DNA of 7,732 bases, from contig JAHFHB010000060.1 in NCBI GenBank assembly GCA_023247135.1, positions 1,203 through 8,934 of the forward strand, written 5' to 3'. A program made the translations under genes and the position numbers. Under the pieces are notes generated by a model, which worked only from the letters and a program-made list of their open reading frames with translations, had not been told where the DNA came from and did not search any database. This document shows positions 6,001 through 7,732 of this stretch, piece after piece. This stretch comes from Candidatus Omnitrophota bacterium. GTDB lineage: Bacteria; Omnitrophota; Omnitrophia; Omnitrophales; Aquincolibacteriaceae. Each line of letters opens with the position of its first letter. The stretch's first letter is position 1.

Positions 6001-7732
6001 GTAAATTCATGGACACGGGTAAAGAGCGGGCGGCGCCCGAAGGCAGTGAACTGCTGGAAGAGATGAGCCGTTTGATGCGCGAATTTATCAGCAATGCGCA
6101 GGCGCCGGCAGGGGCCGAGCACGCCGGGTTGTTAAACCAGATGGCCACTGTGAAGGGTGCTCCGCAGGCATTTATCGAGAGCCTCATCGAAAGCCGTGTG
6201 CCTGCAAATGCGCCGGACCAAACCCGCTATTTTGAGCAAATTCAGATTTATCTGAAGAAGGCCCTGCTGGCCGCCGCAAACCTGGAAGATTTTTACGCAC
6301 TGGCCTCGCGGCTTGCGCGTTATGCTCCGGCGCTCTACGCGCACGCGCGTCCATTTTTCCTCACCTGGCTTAATTTTTATTTTCACAGCCAGGAGCACCG
6401 GCACGAATTTATCGGGATGATTTCGGAATTAAACGAGACGCGCGTGCGCGGCTGGGCCGCGATTCTTGGTTTTGATGCGGCAAAGTCTGAAGACTTTGTC
6501 AACCTCAATGAGTTCAAGTACATCGAGGAAGCACTCCTGGAAACGTTTGTTTCCGATCATCCCGTGGCGGCGTATCAGGCTGCGCGGCTCATGCTTTTTT
6601 ACGAGCAGGGGACCGGCCCTGCGAAAGAAGCGGCACGCGTTTCCAACCCCGCAGCGGCAAAACTTATACGCATGGGACTGGAAGAATTGTACCGGCGCCG
6701 CGGCGTGGATTTTACGAACCGCCTGCGTTTGATTGCTGGACTTGTCAGCCAAACCGAAAAAGATTTTATTGATTTTGTGGTTCTGCTGCAAAATGGCATT
6801 CTCAAAGGTCTGGAAAAAGGATCCTTTCGCCATGTGTTTTACCCCAAAATCGAACGCTTTTTCAGAGTGTGGAGCGTCAGGGCTGTTTTGGAAAAGCCGG
6901 TGGCCGCGCAGCCGCCGATTTTTGCGGATTTAATTCAAAATAACGAAATCCGGCGGAATCAATATGCGGACATTCTGCGCGCCGAAGCAGAAAAGATTGG
7001 GCGCTATCACGGCCGTCAGGCGGTTACGACCTGGCTGCGTACGCACATGTTCGGGTTCGAGCGTGAAAAGGGCCGTTTTCCTCGCACGGCCGTGGAGCTT
7101 GTCAACTGGGCGGCTGGAACCGGCCCTTCGTTTCCATTAGAGCAGTTTCCCGGCCACATGCTGGGCGGTGAGCCTGCGGTGAATCCGCTGATGGGCGTGG
7201 TGGAAGACGCCTTCCGGGGTTTCTTTGATCTCAACCGGGCCATTGATGAGGATATGCAGAATCTTGGCGGTCTGCTGGCGCACAGTCATCCGGACGCAAA
7301 ATTATATCCCGACTTTTGGGTTTGGCTGAAAGACCCTATGAACGAGCATAAAGAAATTGCGATGGGAGCGACCTACGCCGCGATCAAGCCCAACGGTGAG
7401 GCTGTGATCTACATTTACACCAAGGATCATCCCGATCCCGTCATTTCTTCTCACGACCCCTATTTTTACCGCCGCGAAGTCCAGGATTTAATCATGGCGC
7501 TTGGGCACATGACCCATGATGAAGCCTTTGTGAAGCGCCAGGGTTTTCAGAAGGCGCGTTTTGTACTTTTGCTGGAAGGCATGGACTTTTTACGCAAAGA
7601 TCCGCCCCCGCTTCCGGAGGGCGTATCGCTGGAGTGGGTTTCAGATTTGCCGGCAGTTCCGCCAAGTCCGGTACGGATTGAAGCAAGTTTCTATGACCCC
7701 AAGACCCGCCGGGTGGTCAGCGGCAGTGAACT
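1..7732 (+). CDS. Giant multidomain protein, internal segment (both ends outside window)
   Basis: A single frame (first complete codon at 3, last at 7728) is open through the entire window, giving 2,576 residues with no stop. The start codon, ribosome binding site and stop lie outside, so true length and N-terminal signals are unknown. Codon use is even throughout (GCG, CCG, CTG, TTT, GAA and GAT common), which argues for one gene rather than fused fragments. Visible order: divergent beta-rich repeats (about 11-445), helical region (458-629), Ala/Glu linker (630-652), degenerate methyltransferase-like fold (about 730-925), connector, second methyltransferase-like fold (about 1195-1435), basic/proline linker (1454-1480), mixed region, long helical region (about 1710-2380), a region with a His-Ser-His-Pro motif (about 2384-2533), and a returning beta unit at the right edge. 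The segment contains no cysteine and no obvious transmembrane helix. I do not recognise the protein as a named family. Giant proteins of this style are known from Omnitrophota; that assignment is inference. The coding call is very secure; the function is unknown. Confidence 0.96.
33..266 (+). repeat. Beta-rich protein repeat, unit 1 (residues about 11-88)
   Basis: This is the first visible unit of a divergent protein-level repeat. It has an Arg-x-x-Phe start (R11, F14), a proline-led strand (P23, then alternating hydrophobic and charged residues), a turn and a second strand, a Gly/Asp turn, and then a Pro-Glu plus Ser-Tyr-x-x-Phe helix start (P65-E66, S69, F73). The distance from R11 to P65 is 54 residues, the same as in unit 2. 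The alternating pattern suggests antiparallel beta strands followed by a short helix. No family is recognised. Similarity to units 2-4 was found by eye and is weak in identity but consistent in the order of its landmarks. Confidence 0.5.
267..479 (+). repeat. Beta-rich protein repeat, unit 2 (residues about 89-159)
   Basis: This unit follows unit 1 directly, with a period of 80 residues (R11 to R91). Landmarks are Thr-Gln-Arg-x-Phe (T89-F93), Ser-Pro-Val-Leu followed by a strand (P99), a Gly turn, a second strand, and Pro-Glu-Trp-Thr-Leu with a following Trp (P145 to W152). R91 to P145 is 54 residues, as in unit 1. The strand after the proline resembles that of unit 3 (Pro-Val-Leu-basic-h-Glu-h in both). 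It ends in a proline/alanine-rich stretch at about residues 161-167. Confidence 0.5.
480..875 (+). other. Insertion between beta-repeat units 2 and 3
   Basis: Residues about 160-291 separate repeat units 2 and 3. The stretch begins with a flexible Pro/Ala linker (around residues 161-167), followed by a Lys-rich turn (four consecutive lysines near residue 190), a short strand-like section, and an acidic helical section containing several Asp/Glu clusters (around residues 230-245). It could hold a small independent alpha/beta domain or be a much-diverged repeat unit. I recognise no motif in it. Confidence 0.35.
876..1163 (+). repeat. Beta-rich protein repeat, unit 3 (residues about 292-387)
   Basis: This is the clearest unit. 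It has Ser-Arg-Thr-Phe-Phe (R293), Asn-Pro-Val-Leu-Lys-Ile-Glu (P305), an Asp-Pro-x-Thr-Gly turn, a second strand, an Asn-Gly turn, and Pro-Glu-Asn-Trp-Ser-Leu-x-x-Trp (P369 to W377). The proline-led strand matches unit 2 closely. R293 to P369 is 76 residues rather than 54, because of an inserted stretch of about 20 residues rich in Asp, Pro and Ala just before the Pro-Glu motif. Confidence 0.5.
1164..1337 (+). repeat. Beta-rich protein repeat, unit 4 (residues about 388-445), degenerate
   Basis: This stretch opens with Thr-Gln-Arg-Thr-Trp-Phe (T388 to F393), shared with the Thr-Gln-Arg start of unit 2, followed by an alternating strand and an Ala/Ser/Gly-rich loop (about residues 407-418) where the other units have the proline-led hairpin turn. 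The closing Pro-Glu-Trp helix motif is missing. The period from unit 3 is 97 residues (R293 to R390). It is probably a decayed or capping unit at the end of the beta section, since helical sequence follows. This is the weakest of the four matches. Confidence 0.35.
1374..1889 (+). other. Helical region before the first methyltransferase-like fold
   Basis: Residues about 458-629 are rich in Leu, Ala, Glu, Lys and Arg with heptad-like spacing and few glycines, as expected for a bundle of amphipathic helices. The section around residues 507-535 has the charged and hydrophobic alternation of a long helix and may be a short coiled coil. It starts with a Trp-Arg-Glu-Lys helix (W458) directly after the last beta unit and ends at the acidic linker. 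No catalytic motif or known domain is recognised. Confidence 0.45.
1890..1958 (+). other. Acidic Ala/Glu/Ser low-complexity linker
   Basis: Residues 630-652 consist almost entirely of Ala, Glu, Asp and Ser, with a run of Ala and then alternating Asp/Glu. It is strongly acidic and lacks aromatic residues. This is the composition of a disordered hinge, and it marks the boundary between the helical region on its left and the helices leading into the first methyltransferase-like fold. Confidence 0.65.
1989..2777 (+). other. Class I methyltransferase-like domain 1, degenerate cofactor site
   Basis: Residues about 663-730 form lead-in helices, and about 730-925 follow the order of a Rossmann-type class I SAM-dependent methyltransferase. 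The motif I position holds Tyr-Asp-Ala-Gly-Ser-Phe (751-756), which has the Asp but lacks the Gly-x-Gly loop. A motif II-like strand ends in Asp-Gly-Glu-Asp. A strand 4 follows at 816-823 (Gln-Leu-Val-Thr-Ser), then a helix ending Leu-Leu-Gln-Thr-Gly-Gly and strand 5, Val-Leu-Ile-Thr-Leu-Pro (850-855), the typical 'LkpGG-hhhh-P' landmark. A final strand (917-923) closes the fold. The degraded glycine loop makes SAM binding unlikely, so a structural or regulatory role fits better. It resembles domain 2 about 500 residues downstream, especially over strands 4-5. The fold assignment is inference from motif order; no homologue search was possible. Confidence 0.5.
2778..3584 (+). other. Connector between the two methyltransferase-like folds
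   Basis: Residues about 926-1194 contain a short strand-rich piece (about 936-985, with Trp-His-His at its start) and then mainly helices, including a basic His/Arg/Leu-rich helix (about 1008-1035) that has aromatic and His residues every few positions. A Pro-rich turn near 1050 separates this from a second helical part with several Trp residues. The end (about 1160-1194) is a charged Glu-rich helix leading into domain 2. I recognise no domain. It may be the N-terminal cap of the second methyltransferase-like fold, since such enzymes often carry helical caps. Confidence 0.35.
3585..4307 (+). other. Class I SAM-dependent methyltransferase-like domain 2
   Basis: Residues about 1195-1435 carry the expected series of landmarks. 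Motif I is Phe-Asp-Met-Phe-Ser-Gly-Lys-Gly (1237-1244), fitting the D-x3-G-x-G glycine loop that holds SAM. Motif II is a strand ending in Asp-Pro-Asn (D1276), the acidic residue that would bind the ribose. A motif III-like Gly-Leu-Asp-Gly-Leu-Pro includes D1304. Strand 4 is Leu-Asp-Leu-Val-His (D1314). A helix then ends Leu-Leu-Gln-Asn-Asn-Gly, followed by strand 5, Arg-Leu-Leu-Leu-Thr-Leu-Pro-Asn (1352-1359), and a closing strand Phe-Ser-Met-Ile-Glu-Leu (1425-1430). About 240 residues suits the family. The substrate cannot be told: there is no Asn-Pro-Pro-Tyr-type amine or nucleic-acid catalytic motif, only Leu-Pro-Asn after strand 5. Function as an enzyme is plausible but unproven; the fold call is the best-supported domain in the window. 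Confidence 0.6.
4362..4442 (+). other. Basic then proline/alanine-rich linker
   Basis: Residues 1454-1480 begin with a basic cluster (Arg-x-x-Arg-Arg-Lys-Lys, 1454-1460), followed by Gly-Ala-Asp-Asp and a run rich in Pro and Ala (1468-1476). There is little hydrophobic content. This looks like a disordered hinge separating methyltransferase-like domain 2 from the downstream region. The basic cluster could be a protease-sensitive site, but nothing shows that it is cut. Confidence 0.6.
4443..5129 (+). other. Unrecognised mixed alpha/beta region
   Basis: Residues about 1481-1709 start with an Arg-rich helix, then include a helix-rich stretch with many aromatic residues (about 1540-1565, Tyr-Asp-Tyr-Trp-Arg-Phe among them) and a strand-like section near 1625-1645 bordered by a Pro/Val-rich loop. 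They end in a basic Pro-rich turn (about 1695-1708). No catalytic signature or family is recognised. It may be a small domain plus linker between the methyltransferase-like part and the long helical region. Confidence 0.35.
5130..7148 (+). other. Long alpha-helical region, possible solenoid
   Basis: Residues about 1710-2382 are almost continuously helix-forming (Leu, Ala, Glu, Arg, Phe), broken by short turns with Pro, Gly or Asn about every 25-45 residues, the texture of a helical-repeat solenoid or stacked bundle. A recurring helix start, acidic or Lys residue then Asp-Phe, occurs at 1794-1796, 2095-2097, 2163-2165 and 2253-2255. The first three read Glu-Asp-Phe and the last Lys-Asp-Phe. 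A strongly charged Glu/Arg helix lies at 1829-1841. No stretch is hydrophobic enough for a confident membrane helix. Repeat identity is too low to name a family such as HEAT or TPR. A scaffold or binding role is likely on general grounds only. Confidence 0.45.
7152..7601 (+). other. Alpha/beta region with a His-Ser-His-Pro motif
   Basis: Residues about 2384-2533 differ from the helical region before them: more Gly, His, Pro and strand-like stretches. It begins Gly-His-Met-Leu-Gly-Gly-Glu (2384-2390), then a helix, then Leu-Ala-His-Ser-His-Pro (H2427, H2429). Strands follow (around 2450-2470, including Val-Ile-Tyr-Ile-Tyr), then a His/Asp-rich loop and further helices. The order Glu, then His-x-His-Pro about 37 residues later, recalls JAMM/MPN metalloproteases, but the Ser and Asp expected 8 and 11 residues after the second His are Asp (2437) and Val (2440), so an active JAMM site is not supported. 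It may be a decayed JAMM-like fold, another metal-binding domain, or coincidence. Confidence 0.3.
7662..7730 (+). repeat. Possible restart of the beta-rich repeat at the right edge
   Basis: After a proline-rich linker (about residues 2533-2555), the last 20 or so residues read Ser-Pro-Val-Arg-Ile-Glu (P2556), then Tyr-Asp-Pro-Lys-Thr and a second strand-like stretch. This matches the proline-led strand plus Asp-Pro-x-Thr turn of unit 3 (Pro-Val-Leu-Lys-Ile-Glu at P305, then Asp-Pro-Met-Thr-Gly). It is cut off by the window edge and lacks the Arg-x-x-Phe landmark, so the match is suggestive only. Confidence 0.35.

Noticed and set aside
5673..6187. Two overlapping antisense open frames of 136 and 149 codons
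   Set aside because: These are shadows of the helical region. They overlap each other in different frames, and neither has a recognisable domain or a gene-like setting.

Overview
The whole 7.7-kb window is the interior of one giant protein-coding gene on the + strand. The frame whose codons start at positions 3, 6, 9 and so on is open from the first complete codon (3) to the last (7728-7730). It gives 2,576 consecutive codons with no stop, and neither the start nor the end of the gene is in the window. All other open frames, including a 309-codon antisense one, are shadows. I see no intergenic sequence, RNA gene, promoter, terminator, mobile element, DNA-level repeat or CRISPR array. Residue numbers below count from the first complete codon, so residue n begins at base 3n.

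The organism is probably a bacterium with a moderately GC-rich genome (GCG, CCG and CTG codons common, but TTT, GAA and GAT favoured over their synonyms). Multi-thousand-residue proteins without recognisable enzyme architecture, in this codon style, are known from Omnitrophota (former OP3) and relatives, which hold some of the longest predicted bacterial proteins. The lineage is an inference from style, not proven by any marker here.

Layout of the predicted protein segment, left to right: (1) residues about 11-445, a divergent tandem beta-rich repeat, with units at about 11-88, 89-159, 292-387 and 388-445 and an insertion between the second and third; (2) about 458-629, all-helical; (3) 630-652, an acidic Ala/Glu linker; (4) about 663-925, helices and then a class I methyltransferase-like fold with a degenerate cofactor motif; (5) about 926-1194, an unrecognised mostly helical connector; (6) about 1195-1435, a second methyltransferase-like fold with a good motif I (D-x3-G-x-G) and an acidic motif II; (7) 1454-1480, a basic, proline-rich linker; (8) about 1481-1710, unrecognised mixed region; (9) about 1710-2380, a long alpha-helical region, possibly a solenoid; (10) about 2384-2533, an alpha/beta region with a His-Ser-His-Pro motif; (11) from about 2554, after a proline-rich linker, what looks like the beginning of another beta-repeat unit, running off the edge.

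Two global properties stand out. The segment has no cysteine codon in 2,576 codons (I checked the phase of every TGC/TGT). It also contains two methyltransferase-type folds in one chain, of which only the second looks able to bind S-adenosylmethionine. Cysteine exclusion is typical of very large exported or surface bacterial proteins, while a methyltransferase needs a cofactor found inside cells. Together they suggest either a structural re-use of the fold or an effector-like protein delivered into another cell. Both are hypotheses. No signal peptide or clear membrane segment is visible, but the N-terminus is outside the window.
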